A stretch of DNA of 49,701 nt from Phycisphaerae bacterium. GTDB lineage: Bacteria; Planctomycetota; Phycisphaerae; Sedimentisphaerales; Anaerohalosphaeraceae. Below, piece by piece: positions 26,005-35,418 of the stretch (the first letter of the stretch is position 1; each line of letters opens with the position of its first letter). The position numbers and the translations under genes are program-made. The notes under the pieces were generated by a model that was not told where the DNA came from, did not search any database, and saw only the letters and a program-made list of their open reading frames with translations. The stretch is taken from positions 1-49,701 of the forward strand of contig JAGPMT010000021.1 of NCBI GenBank assembly GCA_018052735.1. Direction: 5' to 3'.

Positions 26005-27531
26005 CTATTTGTAATTCCGAACAAATTCTGTCAGAAGCCGCACTCCAAAGCCGATGGAGCCGGCCGTCTCGCCTTCTGCGCCTCCCCAAACGCCGACGCC
26101 GGCCATATCAATATGTGCCCATTTGGCTTTGCCTACAAACTGGCTTAAAAAGGCCCCTGCCGTACAGGCCCCACCCCATTTGCCGCCGGTATTTTTCAAG
26201 TCAGCGATTTTGCTTTTCATCGCTTCCAGATATTCGTCATCACAGGGCAGCGGCCAAATCCGCTCACCGGTTTTGGCCGAGGCGGCCTTCAGTTGTTCCA
26301 TCAGCTCATCATCATTGCCCAGCAAACCCGCCCGCTTCTGTCCCAATGCTACAACACAGGCGCCGGTCAGTGTGGCTATATCAACGATAACAGGACAGCC
26401 CAGCGTATTGGCGGCATACGCCAGAGCATCGCACAAAATCATACGGCCCTCTGCGTCCGTGCTGTGGATTTCTACAGTTTTGCCGCTGTATGTGGTTATA
26501 ATATCACCCGGACGATAACTTCTGCCGGACGGCATATTTTCGGCAGCTGGAATGATGCCGAAAACACGCACTTTGGGCTGTAAGGCAGCGATAGCCCTCA
26601 TCGCGCCGAGAACCGCCAATCCGCCGGATTTGTCAAATTTCATATCCTGCATTCCTTCGCCCGGTTTGAGTGAAATACCGCCTGAGTCAAATGTTATCGC
26701 TTTGCCGACCAGCGCAACCGAAGAAAGGCGCCCTGATGCTCCCGCGGGTGTGTATTCTAATACAATCAGACGAGGAGGATTGTTGGAACCTTGCCCCACA
26801 GCTAAAATACCTTCCATTTTTTTTGTCTGCAGCTGCCTTTGGTTGAATATTGTACAGCGCAGCCGTGAACTGATTTGGGAAAGCCTTTTGGCTTCTGCAG
26901 CCAGCACGGCAGGGGTAATCACATTGGCGGGGCGGTTGGCGAATGCACGGGCATAGTTTTGGGCCGAACCTGTGATGATGCCGGCAGCGGCTCCTTGTTT
27001 GAGCTGCTTGACGACAGCAGGGCTGCTATCGGCTAAAATGATTTTCAGGCGCGCAGGACGTTTCTTTTCGGGATTTGTTATATATTCATCATAGCGAAAA
27101 GCTCCGAACATTGCTCCTTCAGTCAGAATCTGACCAATATCTTCCATTGCCAGCTTCGCAGCGGCATCTGAATGCAGACAGAATACGGCCGAGCCGGCAT
27201 TTATCTCGACCGCTTTGCCGGCAGCTGCTGCAGCGCATTTGTGCAGCACAGCAGCCGTCAGCTTACTGCGCTTGCCTAAGCCGACCAGAAGAAGCCGTTT
27301 AGCAGCTAACTTGCCATTTGTATACAGCAGACAAAGGCTTGCAGCTTTCCCGTCAAAATCCCCAAGCTTTTCTATGAATTTGATCTGCCCGCCCAACCGT
27401 TTATCAAGTTCTTTTATCAGATGTCCTGAGTAATTATCCTCAAAAACTCCCACCGCTGCTATATCGGCAGCACAGGTAAAGATGTCGGTCTTTTGTACCC
27501 CAACTGCAATGTCTATTAACTGTTTAGTCAT
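26005..27531 (-). CDS. pepA: Leucyl aminopeptidase, family M17
   Basis: 508-residue cytoplasmic dimetal aminopeptidase that releases N-terminal amino acids. The N-terminal macro-like domain is variable (VGVFEDNYSGHLIKELDKRL). The catalytic domain has VGKAITFDSGGISLKPGEGM with the metal-binding Lys and Asp, MKFDKSGG, and HSTDAEGRMILCDALAYA with the Asp/Glu ligands and catalytic Arg. DIATLTGACVVALG and WAHIDMAGV complete the family pattern. It converges with the GH3 gene 24 bases away and is followed by no downstream gene on its strand; the sulfatase lies 24 bases upstream. A housekeeping role is likely. Confidence 0.93.
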   Translation of the reverse strand: MTKQLIDIAVGVQKTDIFTCAADIAAVGVFEDNYSGHLIKELDKRLGGQIKFIEKLGDFDGKAASLCLLYTNGKLAAKRLLLVGLGKRSKLTAAVLHKCAAAAAGKAVEINAGSAVFCLHSDAAAKLAMEDIGQILTEGAMFGAFRYDEYITNPEKKRPARLKIILADSSPAVVKQLKQGAAAGIITGSAQNYARAFANRPANVITPAVLAAEAKRLSQISSRLRCTIFNQRQLQTKKMEGILAVGQGSNNPPRLIVLEYTPAGASGRLSSVALVGKAITFDSGGISLKPGEGMQDMKFDKSGGLAVLGAMRAIAALQPKVRVFGIIPAAENMPSGRSYRPGDIITTYSGKTVEIHSTDAEGRMILCDALAYAANTLGCPVIVDIATLTGACVVALGQKRAGLLGNDDELMEQLKAASAKTGERIWPLPCDDEYLEAMKSKIADLKNTGGKWGGACTAGAFLSQFVGKAKWAHIDMAGVGVWGGAEGETAGSIGFGVRLLTEFVRNYK

Positions 27532-27555
27532 TGGTTCGGTCTTTCATTAAATTTA

Positions 27556-29040
27556 TTATCTCTGTAACGAGCTGTTTCTTTCAGATGCAAAGAAAGGAAA
27601 TGTTTTGTTTGGCTTGTGTGCTTGATGGATAAGAAAAGTCATTTTTTCAATTAATTGCGGATGCGCAGCTGCAATATTGTTTTCTTCCGACGGATCCTCA
27701 GCTAAATCATACAATTCCAAGGGAGCATCCGGATTGTTCATCGCATTCAGGCGAACGGCCTTCTGATTCCCAATAAGGACGGCTTGTTTGCCCCCGCGCT
27801 CGTGAAATTCCCAATACAGATAAGGATGCCGAAGTTGTGCATCTGGATTGCCCAGCAGCACAGGCAGAAATGAAATGCCGTCACTGTCAGGAAAGCTTTG
27901 TGTTCCTGCCAGCTGAGCAAATGTCGGCAATGTATCCCAAAATGCGCTGATATGATCTGTGCGGGTTCCGGCTTTGATGACGCTGGGCCAGCGAACCAGC
28001 AGCGGTACACGAATACCGCCTTCGTATAAATCCCGCTTATATCCCCGCAAAGGCCCATTGCTGTCAAAAAAGTCTGGATCTCCGCCGCCTTCTTTGTGCG
28101 GCCCGTTGTCGCTGCTGAAGAAGACAATGGTATTGTCATCAATATGCAGTTCTTTCAGCAGGGTTAAAATCCGTCCTACATCTCGGTCCATCCGGTCAAT
28201 CATTGCCGCATAGGCCGCCCGGGGATGGAGCTGACGTCCATAATCCTGATTGGGATTGGGAATAAACGGATTGTCTTCTGGAAACAGCCCTTTGTATTTC
28301 TCGAGCGAGTCTGCAGGAACTGCCAGTTCGGCATGCGGGATAGTCAGAGCCAAATAGGCAAAAAAAGGCCTCTTGTGGTGCGTTTTAATAAATTCAATTG
28401 CCTGGTCAACGATTAAGTCATGACAATATTGGCCGGTTTGCTTTTCAGGGTCGTTGCCGGGCAGGTAAACCTTTTCATTATTTCGCCAAAGATACCGCTG
28501 GTAGTATTTATGAGCCATTGTCTGGCATTTAAAGCCGAAAAATTCATCAAAGCCCTGACGATTCGGGTCGCCTGAACTGTCAGGTCCTCCCAGCCCCCAT
28601 TTACCGAAAGCACCGGTACTATAGCCGGCCTCCTTCAGAACAGAGGCCGCCGTTTTTGTTCCTGCTGCCAGCGGCCATTGGCCTTCCGGCTCAACACTCA
28701 GGTTGCCCCGAATCTGGCAGTGGCCGGTATGCAGTCCGGTCATTAGCGAACACCGCGACGGAGCACAGACTGTGCTGCCGGCATAATGCCGGGTAAAGAG
28801 AAGACCTTCGTCAGCCAATCGGTCAATATGGGGAGTGCTGAACCGCTTTTGACCATAACAGCTTAAATCGCCATATCCGAGGTCATCGGCGAGGATGTAA
28901 ATGATATTGGGTTTACCTGCTGACTGTCGGCGGCAGATTTGCTGGGTTGAACAGCAGCCTGCGTAAACAGCTGCCGCACTCGCAGCAGCTGTTTTAAGAA
29001 AGTGACGCCGTGAATACAGTTTTTGTGGATGCGTTTTCAT
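27556..29040 (-). CDS. Sulfatase (arylsulfatase A-like), Tat/lipoprotein signal
   Basis: 494-residue type I sulfatase hydrolysing sulfate esters. The leader contains YSRRHFLKTAAASAAAVYAG followed by CC, combining a twin-arginine motif and a lipobox-like end. The metal-binding start is NIIYILADDLGYGDLSCYG with DD at 52-53. The active-site motif STVCAPSRCSLMTG (Cys92) is the C-x-P-S-R formylglycine site, so maturation by an anaerobic or FGE-type enzyme encoded elsewhere is required. Middle-domain SSDNGPHKEGGG and RVPLLVRWP are also family marks. Its ATG overlaps the prfB stop by four bases. Natural substrates could be sulfated algal or animal glycans; nothing local identifies them. Sulfatases are often many in marine planctomycetes. 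Confidence 0.92.
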   Translation of the reverse strand: MKTHPQKLYSRRHFLKTAAASAAAVYAGCCSTQQICRRQSAGKPNIIYILADDLGYGDLSCYGQKRFSTPHIDRLADEGLLFTRHYAGSTVCAPSRCSLMTGLHTGHCQIRGNLSVEPEGQWPLAAGTKTAASVLKEAGYSTGAFGKWGLGGPDSSGDPNRQGFDEFFGFKCQTMAHKYYQRYLWRNNEKVYLPGNDPEKQTGQYCHDLIVDQAIEFIKTHHKRPFFAYLALTIPHAELAVPADSLEKYKGLFPEDNPFIPNPNQDYGRQLHPRAAYAAMIDRMDRDVGRILTLLKELHIDDNTIVFFSSDNGPHKEGGGDPDFFDSNGPLRGYKRDLYEGGIRVPLLVRWPSVIKAGTRTDHISAFWDTLPTFAQLAGTQSFPDSDGISFLPVLLGNPDAQLRHPYLYWEFHERGGKQAVLIGNQKAVRLNAMNNPDAPLELYDLAEDPSEENNIAAAHPQLIEKMTFLIHQAHKPNKTFPFFASERNSSLQR

Positions 29041-30156
29041 GAAGGTTTATGTTTTTTCTGTGCCCGATAGCGAAGGTAGCTCTCGATGAACGGTTCGATA
29101 TCCCCGTCCAGAACTGCCTGTACGTTGCCGCTCTGATAGTCTGTACGATGGTCTTTGATCATCTGATACGGCTGGAGTACGTAACTTCGTATCTGATTGC
29201 CCCAGGCGATATCGCCTTTACTGGAATAAAGTTTAGCCAGTTCTGCATCGCGCTTCTGCTGCTCAAGCATATACAATCTGCTCTTGAGCAGTTTCATTGC
29301 TTCTGCCTTGTTTTTATGCTGACTGCGGTCATTTTGACATTGGACGACAATATTGGTTGGCAGATGTGTTATCCGGACGGCGGAGCTGGTTTTATTGACA
29401 TGCTGACCGCCAGCTCCTCCGGCGCGGTAGTAGTCAATCCGCAGGTCCTCTTCATTAATGTCTATTTCGATGTCGTCTTCATACTCCGGCATCACATCCA
29501 CTGCGGCAAAGCTTGTATGCCGGCGTCCGGCCGCATCGAACGGACTGATGCGAACCAGCCGATGGACACCCGTTTCGCAGGAAAGCTTGCCGAAGGCAAA
29601 CGGCCCTTCGACCCGCAGGGTAATCGAGCGAATACCGGCTTCCTCGCCCGGCGTAAGATCAAGCTGCTCATACCGATACTTGTTGTCGTCAAAATAACGT
29701 GTATACATCCGCAGCAGCATTGCCGCCCAATCACAGCTTTCAGTCCCTCCGGCTCCAGCGTGAATTCCGAAAAAGCAGGGGCGTGAATCATCCGGACCAT
29801 TGAGCATTCCGGCTATTTCGATTTTATCGCATTGAGCAGCCAGTTTTTCCAAATCGGCCTGTATCGAAGCCAATGTTGCCTCGTCTCCTTCTTCACTTGC
29901 TAATACAAACAGCTCATGAATGTCCTGAAGGGTTTTTTCGGCTTCCTGAATAGGCGCAATCACCGATTTAACGGTACTAAGCTGCGTAACGACCTGACGG
30001 GCGGTTTCAGGATTGTCCCAGAAGTGAGGTTGTGCAATTTGCTTCTCTAATTTATCACGAAGCGCAATTTTGGCAGGCACGTCAAAGCCAGTCCCGGACT
30101 TGTTCAATCCGGGCCTCTAAATCACCAATTGATGTACGAAGTTCTGCTAATTCCAT
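29037..30156 (-). CDS. prfB: Peptide chain release factor 2 with programmed +1 frameshift
   Basis: RF2 releases peptides at UGA and UAA codons. The gene begins at the ATG at 30156 (MELAELRTSIGDLEARIEQV and on to DWL, 24 codons), hits an in-frame TGA at 30084-30082, and continues in the +1 frame as DVPAKIALRDKLEKQI to the stop at 29037. The slip site CTT TGA C equals the classical RF2 autoregulatory site, so this is not a sequencing error or pseudogene. Downstream features are intact: stop-codon recognition tripeptide SPF in VRISPFDAAGRRH and the peptidyl hydrolysis motif GGQ in GAGGQHVNKTSSAVR. An apparent TTG start at 30107 in the downstream frame is an artefact. The total coding length is 1119 bases after removing the slipped base. 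The sulfatase gene overlaps its end. Confidence 0.95.
30081..30087 (-). promoter_or_regulatory. RF2 programmed +1 frameshift site
   Basis: Minus-strand CTTTGAC: Leu codon 24 (CTT) followed by the in-frame UGA codon 25 and C. Low RF2 favours slippage into the +1 frame, raising RF2 synthesis. A modest purine stretch, CGGGAC, lies three bases upstream in the place of the Shine-Dalgarno-like stimulator known from Escherichia coli. Confidence 0.93.
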
Positions 30157-30321
30157 AAATTATGCATCTGTTATCTTTTTAATCCAGCACCTATATAGTA
30201 TTACTGCTGTGTAATTTAATCTTATACCCTAAATAACCAAAATTTGCAAGGATTTCTAAAAAGGTTTATAGTCCGATTCGTTTTAGAAGGGGAGGAATAA
30301 TAATTCTGTTTTGAAAGCATG

Positions 30322-31965
30322 TCAATTCCGATGCGGTTCCAATTGCGGCAGCTTCACAAATCCTGCCTGCCATACGTCCGTCTCTGTTTGCTTCTGGGCT
30401 TGCTGAAGTATATCGGGATTCATCCTGTTTTTTTCCATATAGACCGGCAGGCCCTTGTTGAGGAAATAATCCACGAGTTTTTGCCAGTTTTTTGTTTCTT
30501 CATGAATAATCCGTATATCCTCTCGTCCTCCTTCGAGCTGTATTAAGTAACGATAAGTCATAGCGGGCCAATAGGTTGTTATGATTGCGCTGTTGGCGGC
30601 AAAAGAGGCCTTGGAAATTTTCTGCAACTGCTCCAAATTCTTCTTTTCTGCGGCTGTATTGCGGTTGACTAACGGGTAATTTGTAACCAGCAGAAAAAGC
30701 GGAATAATCAAACAAATGTACCGATAAATAACTGTTTTTCTGCCCGCTTCTTGTCCGCCTGAGGCACCTATTCCTGCCAGCATCGCCAATCCAGCAAGGC
30801 CGGGGATTGTAAATGTAAGGTTATCCCAGCGGTGATGCCAGAGGATAAAGATGAGATTGGCCGAAAACATCCATAATCCAAGCAGCAGCCATCCCCAGTT
30901 TTTCCGGTGCTGAATTAATCCGGCTGCTGCGGCGGCTAATCCGAGTATTCCGATACTCGTGCCGGTTCCTTGTTCGCTGTTTCGCCTGTCCCCTGACGGA
31001 AATCGTTCGCCTGCTGCTCCCATACCGCTTAGCAGCCAAACATACTTATTCATATCCCACGCCATCACTGAGGTATTAAACTTGGCATCTTTTTTGTACA
31101 TCAGCCCCAGACAGTACTGTACAGCCCCTTTGATGCGCTGAAGCAGAGGAGGGATATAAACCTCGAAATGATCGGCCAAAATCTGAAATCGAAGTGCCGA
31201 GTCCCGTCCGTATAAGGCCTCGGTTCTTTTTTGGGGATGATTTTGGATAAGATGAAAACTTACTGTAAAGAGAAAAGGAAGAATAAACACGATGGCAGCG
31301 GCCAGCAATTGCAGAATGCTGAGTTTAACTTCTTTTCGCACGGAAGCCCACAGCAGTAAAAATCCCGGCATTATCAGTATCTCTGATATTCTGTCTGCTG
31401 TACATATCCCAAGAACTGCCGCTGCCGCATACAGCCAAACAGAACGTTTGCTGTCAATGAACCGGACAATGCAATAGAGCCCCCAAAGCAGAAACATCGC
31501 ATAAAAAACATATACTTCTGCTGCCACACTGAAGGACCAGTAAATACTGCTTAATCCCAGCGTCAGTGCCCCAACCACTCCAGCTATGATGCTTCCTGTG
31601 ATTCGCCGGATGGTTCCATACAGCGCAAGACAGCCCGCTGTGCCGCTGATAACCATCATAAAATTGATCCGCCATGCTGCGGAGGGTCCGAAAGGCAGCA
31701 TGCTGAACAACTTGCCAAAGCATACTTCAATAGCATACCCCGGCGGATGACACACCCCTAACAGAGGACTCATAAACTGCAGTTCGGCCGAATCCCCTGC
31801 ATCCACACCCTGCAGCATAGTTGCGGTGTAAATCGTAAAAAGAAATAACGCCAATCCTGCGCCTGCTGCCGCTTCCGACGCTGCCCAATGTCTGCGGATA
31901 CCTGCAGGCGGAAGGGGGGAGCTGTTATCAGCTGGTTGGGGATTTGCTTTTTTTCTCTTTCCCAT
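30322..31965 (-). CDS. DUF2723-family multi-spanning membrane protein (glycosyltransferase-like)
   Basis: 548-residue polytopic membrane protein. The N-terminal part has LALFLFTIYTATMLQGVDAG followed by DSAELQFMSPLLGVCHPPGY, the acidic first-loop signature of DUF2723 proteins, related to the GT-C/PMT type glycosyltransferases. Several further membrane segments follow (IAGVVGALTLGLSSIYWSFS, and a block at about 380-450); the last ~100 residues look extramembranous. I place the start at 31965 (MGKRKKAN), which overlaps the end of the upstream oxidoreductase by 38 bases; the longer frame back to 32040 is out of character and deep inside the neighbour. Protein or lipid glycosylation is plausible from the superfamily, not shown. 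Confidence 0.75.
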   Translation of the reverse strand: MGKRKKANPQPADNSSPLPPAGIRRHWAASEAAAGAGLALFLFTIYTATMLQGVDAGDSAELQFMSPLLGVCHPPGYAIEVCFGKLFSMLPFGPSAAWRINFMMVISGTAGCLALYGTIRRITGSIIAGVVGALTLGLSSIYWSFSVAAEVYVFYAMFLLWGLYCIVRFIDSKRSVWLYAAAAVLGICTADRISEILIMPGFLLLWASVRKEVKLSILQLLAAAIVFILPFLFTVSFHLIQNHPQKRTEALYGRDSALRFQILADHFEVYIPPLLQRIKGAVQYCLGLMYKKDAKFNTSVMAWDMNKYVWLLSGMGAAGERFPSGDRRNSEQGTGTSIGILGLAAAAAGLIQHRKNWGWLLLGLWMFSANLIFILWHHRWDNLTFTIPGLAGLAMLAGIGASGGQEAGRKTVIYRYICLIIPLFLLVTNYPLVNRNTAAEKKNLEQLQKISKASFAANSAIITTYWPAMTYRYLIQLEGGREDIRIIHEETKNWQKLVDYFLNKGLPVYMEKNRMNPDILQQAQKQTETDVWQAGFVKLPQLEPHRN

Positions 31966-33325
31966 AAAAGCTCGAGTCCCTGATAATACATCCGGTCGGC
32001 AGACCGCGGCGCAGCAGCTGCGAACATCCGCTGCAGGCAATACAGACTTTATTCTCTTCCAAAGTCCCCTTGTTTAGCAGGTCTTTAGCAAAATCCGGAT
32101 AGGCAAAAGCCATCCGCCCGACACCTATCATCTTACTTTTTCCCAATGCTTTTGCAGCTGCTCCTGCGTATCCCATCATCGGACCAAGCCAGCTATAGCC
32201 CGTTCCAACAAAAACAGCATCAGGATAACACTTTTGCAGCTCACCGGCCAGTGTAATCATTCGCTCAACGCCTTTAAGCGGATGTTCAGGTGAGATATAC
32301 CCATCTGTGGCCGAACGATTGAATGGGCGGCCAAGGTGTGGATTCAGATACGGATTACCGATTGTGAAATTGAAAAGTCGAACACCTCGCTGCACGAGCA
32401 GTCCCATCAGTTTTTTAGGTTCATCCAGATCGGCTTTAGAGAAATCATCGTGGCTGACTCCCCAGCCGTATGGATAGGGGATAGCATCGTAAAAGCCAAG
32501 CCGGCAGGAAATCGGGCAATCCGCACCAAGATTCTGATGAATCTTGTCGATGACCTCAAGGAGAAAGCGTGAGCGATTTTCAAATGTAGTGCCGTATTTT
32601 CCCTGTCGGCAGCGGCTGGATAGAAGTTCACTTATCAGGTATCCATGACAGGCCTTGATATCCACCGCATCAAAGCCGGCATCAAAGGCCAGTTTTGCCG
32701 CCTCTATATATTTCCATTGAAGATTATCAAGATATTCATCGTCTACTAAAACAGTCTTATCTGGAGGCAGAGCACTTGCATAATTAGCAGCAGGAACAGG
32801 CATCGGACATAGTGCATCGCGATAGGGATCAGATTGAAGAATCATTGGTTCTGGGCAATCCTTGGGGCGACTGTACCTGCCGGAATGTGTAAGCTGTGCT
32901 ACCATGACAGGGCGGTGTTTTGAACCAATGCTGTCGTTGGCTGTTCTCCGAATCAGATAAATCAGCTCGGAAAATGCTTTTTTGTTTTCTTTATGTATCC
33001 AGAGCTGATGTGAATTAGACCGACCCTCTGGAACCACTGCGATGGCCTCTACCCATATCAATCCAGCACCGCCGGCAGCGAAACGTTGGTATCGGCGAAA
33101 TGTCAGGGGGCTAGGGGTACCATCCGTATTCCCGTCAGCCCCTTCCATCGGATGAATAGCAAAAGAATTCGGGATACAAAGGACACCGGCCTGCACCGGC
33201 TCTGACAGAATGGAGATATCGTTCTGTACATCAATATGACAATCTGCATCGATGCATAGACGCTTAAGGGTTTCTATGGACTTAAGTTTGCTCAGAATGG
33301 CAGTTGTTTTATCCGTTAATCCCAT
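31928..33325 (-). CDS. NADH:flavin oxidoreductase / old yellow enzyme family, with cysteine cluster
   Basis: 465-residue FMN-binding TIM-barrel oxidoreductase. Marks include NSFAIHPMEGADGNTDG, YQRFAAGGAGLIWVEAIAV, MVAQLTHSGRYSRP, FDAVDIKACHGYLISELLS and the substrate loop NPYLNPHLGRPFN. The C-terminus has CIACSGCSQLLRRGLPTGC, a C-x2-C-x2-C-x11-C pattern resembling the 4Fe-4S site of 2,4-dienoyl-CoA-reductase-like members, though these usually have a large second FAD/NADH domain that is missing here. AAAGG five bases before the ATG at 33325 supports that start; a TTG at 33394 and ATG at 33379 have none. Substrate unknown. The DUF2723 gene overlaps its 3' end. Confidence 0.8.
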   Translation of the reverse strand: MGLTDKTTAILSKLKSIETLKRLCIDADCHIDVQNDISILSEPVQAGVLCIPNSFAIHPMEGADGNTDGTPSPLTFRRYQRFAAGGAGLIWVEAIAVVPEGRSNSHQLWIHKENKKAFSELIYLIRRTANDSIGSKHRPVMVAQLTHSGRYSRPKDCPEPMILQSDPYRDALCPMPVPAANYASALPPDKTVLVDDEYLDNLQWKYIEAAKLAFDAGFDAVDIKACHGYLISELLSSRCRQGKYGTTFENRSRFLLEVIDKIHQNLGADCPISCRLGFYDAIPYPYGWGVSHDDFSKADLDEPKKLMGLLVQRGVRLFNFTIGNPYLNPHLGRPFNRSATDGYISPEHPLKGVERMITLAGELQKCYPDAVFVGTGYSWLGPMMGYAGAAAKALGKSKMIGVGRMAFAYPDFAKDLLNKGTLEENKVCIACSGCSQLLRRGLPTGCIIRDSSFYGKEKKSKSPTS

Positions 33326-33518
33326 CGTATCCTTTGTAAAATTCAGGAAATCCCCATAACCATACTCCAAAATTGACATTGTGTCTACTGTCAATTGACA
33401 CTTTAATCTGCTTCTGAGGAAATGATTCAGGTAAGAGAATTAGCATAGGGAGGATGAACTGTCAATGCAGTTTACTATCAACTATTTTGAGAGCTGCAAA
33501 GCAGCGTGCGGAATTCTG

Positions 33519-34307
33519 TCAGGAATGAATGACAAATTCCTTTTTCCGGCTGGTCATCTGGGCTTTCAGCCGGGCTACGATTGATGAATGCATTTGCGAA
33601 ACACGCGACTCGGACAAGTCCAGCGTTGCCCCGATTTCCTTCATTGTCATTTCTTCATAGTAATACAGAATAATGATAAGCCGTTCCGCGCGGGTCAGAC
33701 CTTTGGAAATCAGGTTTTTCAGATCTCGTTTCTGCGCTTCCGTAACAGGATTCTTGCTTTTCTGATCTTTTATAATATCGATTTCGCGAATATCCTTTTC
33801 ACCTTCATGTTCGTTAAATTTATTATTCAGCGAAATCAATCCAATGGCATTGGCATCACGTTGAAGGCGGCTGAATTCTTCTCTGTCAAGATTCAATTCA
33901 TCCGCCAATTCTTCATCGGTTGGCATTCTTCCGAGGATGGCTTCCAGAGTTTGGCGGGCTCGCTCCAGCTGGTGAGCCCTGGCCCGGACCAGTCGGGGTA
34001 CCCAATCCATACTGCGAAGCTCATCCAATATACTGCCGCGGATTCGGGGAGTGCAATACGTTTCGAACTTAACCCCGCGTTCCGGGTCGTAGGCTTCGAT
34101 AGCGTCCTTAAGACCAAAGATGCCGGCCTGAAACAAGTCATCCAGTTCGACTTTATCCGGCAGCTTAATCCAGATGCGTTCAGCAGTATATTTAACCAGA
34201 TGCAGATAATGTTCCATCAGCAGATTGCGGCACTGCTCTGAGCGGGTCTTAAAAAACTCTGTCCAAACCTGTTCGATATTTATTTTATCTGTCTGGGCGG
34301 TTTTCAT
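33519..34307 (-). CDS. fliA: FliA/WhiG-type (sigma-28) RNA polymerase sigma factor
   Basis: 262-residue group 3 sigma factor. Region 2 is HYLHLVKYTAERIWIKLPDK, DDLFQAGIFGLKDAIEAYDP and FETYCTPRIRGSILDELRSM, followed by the FliA-like DWVPRLVRARAHQLERA. Region 4 has TRAERLIIILYYYEEMTMKE and LDLSESRVSQMHSSIVARLK. GGAGGT lies seven bases before the ATG at 34307; the ATG at 34322 lies inside that site and is rejected. It follows an FlhG-like ATPase gene and a FlgB-like gene on the same strand, an arrangement seen in flagellar regulation loci, but no flagellar structural or FlgM gene is nearby. Alternative assignments are a stress or development sigma factor of the SigB/WhiG type. Confidence 0.85.
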   Translation of the reverse strand: MKTAQTDKINIEQVWTEFFKTRSEQCRNLLMEHYLHLVKYTAERIWIKLPDKVELDDLFQAGIFGLKDAIEAYDPERGVKFETYCTPRIRGSILDELRSMDWVPRLVRARAHQLERARQTLEAILGRMPTDEELADELNLDREEFSRLQRDANAIGLISLNNKFNEHEGEKDIREIDIIKDQKSKNPVTEAQKRDLKNLISKGLTRAERLIIILYYYEEMTMKEIGATLDLSESRVSQMHSSIVARLKAQMTSRKKEFVIHS

Positions 34308-34445
34308 GCCTGAAACCTCCATGTTTTACAGTATTGAGCATTTATAGGTCCGATAAGTTTAACGTCTCTTATTGACCGTCCGCCTCTACTGACGCCAAAC
34401 TTCCGCAATGAGGCGAAAAACTATCGGCCGTTTTTGCGGTTAACT

Positions 34446-35264
34446 TTAAAAGAACCAGTTAGCCACTTTACGTAAAAATCCATCCTTGTTAATTGTTTTA
34501 TTCGTTCCCTGCGTCAGTCGCTGACCGATGGCCTCCAATGAACGAGAGATATCTGCTTTGGGAAATGCCTGTACTACAAGTTCCCGTTGGCGTACGGCTG
34601 TCAATAAATAGTCATCCCGACACAAGATTCCTGCCTCATAGACCGGCACACCGAGAAACCGAGCTGCTACATCGGATATTTGCCGATATACTTTTTTCCC
34701 CTCGATGCGTGAACAGGCCATATTGACAAGCAGACTAATCTGACCCGGATACTGCTTGGAGCTGAGTACCTTAATCATCGCATATGCATCAGTCATGGCT
34801 GTCGGCTCCGGAGTGGTGACGACCAGCGTATGGTCTGCTGCCATGCAGAAACCGATGACTGCCGAATGAATACCCGCACCGGTATCAATTAGAATCACAT
34901 CAGCTCGGTTGTGAAGAGCTTCCATCTCCTCCATCAGACGCTGACGCTGAAAGCTATTCAGGTTGGCTAACGTTTCTATTCCCGACCCGCCGCAGATGAT
35001 TTCTATGCCGTTGGGACCAATATGAGTAATTTGTTCAAGGGTACGCTGCCCCGATATAACATGACCGAGATTATAGCGGGGCTGTATATTCATCAGAACA
35101 TCCAGATTACCCAAACCTAAGTCCGCATCCAGCACGGTTACACGCTGATTCTGAGCGGCTATGCAGACAGCCAGATTGGCGGTTATGTTGGTCTTTCCTA
35201 CACCGCCTTTCCCGCTTGTAACAGCCAATACGATTGTATCTTTATTGTTCCGGCGTTCCGGCAT
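34446..35264 (-). CDS. flhG: MinD/ParA-type ATPase, FlhG (FleN)-like
   Basis: 272-residue P-loop ATPase. The deviant Walker A is SGKGGVGKTNITANLA at residues about 17-32, Walker A' DADLGLGNLDVLM near 47 and the ILIDTGAGIHSAVI Walker B region at about 125-140. FlhG proteins set flagellar number or position with the GTPase FlhF; MinD proteins act in division-site placement. The genetic neighbours (FliA-like sigma downstream, FlgB-like upstream) favour FlhG. The N-terminus is only about 16 residues before the P-loop and lacks the DQAxxLR motif by which some FlhG proteins stimulate FlhF. No FlhF gene is in the window. Assignment between FlhG and other MinD relatives is moderate. Confidence 0.75.
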   Translation of the reverse strand: MPERRNNKDTIVLAVTSGKGGVGKTNITANLAVCIAAQNQRVTVLDADLGLGNLDVLMNIQPRYNLGHVISGQRTLEQITHIGPNGIEIICGGSGIETLANLNSFQRQRLMEEMEALHNRADVILIDTGAGIHSAVIGFCMAADHTLVVTTPEPTAMTDAYAMIKVLSSKQYPGQISLLVNMACSRIEGKKVYRQISDVAARFLGVPVYEAGILCRDDYLLTAVRQRELVVQAFPKADISRSLEAIGQRLTQGTNKTINKDGFLRKVANWFF

Positions 35265-35418
35265 ATGGATTGTCGTGGTTGCCTATCGGTTATGCTTACT
35301 CTTATACTGCTGCCGGTGTTGTCGCCGAACACAACGCGACACAATTATCCTATGGCCTTCTGCAAAAGCTGGGCATTAGAAAACAATGTCAAAATGCACG
35401 CAGTTTCGCCGGCGGACC

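Noticed and set aside
29049-29786. 245-codon plus-strand frame over prfB
   Set aside because: Antisense shadow of a confidently identified gene, no motifs.
30081-30107. TTG at 30107 as the start of prfB and the TGA at 30084-30082 as a mutation
   Set aside because: The upstream 24 codons from 30156 match the RF2 N-terminus and the CTT-TGA-C slip site is the known programmed frameshift.
31965-32040. 25-residue N-terminal extension of the DUF2723 protein
   Set aside because: Lies deep within the upstream coding sequence and is Cys/Arg-rich; the ATG at 31965 starts a normal cytoplasmic N-terminus.
34348-34356. GTCCGATAA as a sigma-28 promoter near fliA
   Set aside because: No TAAA-type -35 element at the needed spacing, and it points away from the nearest gene on that strand.
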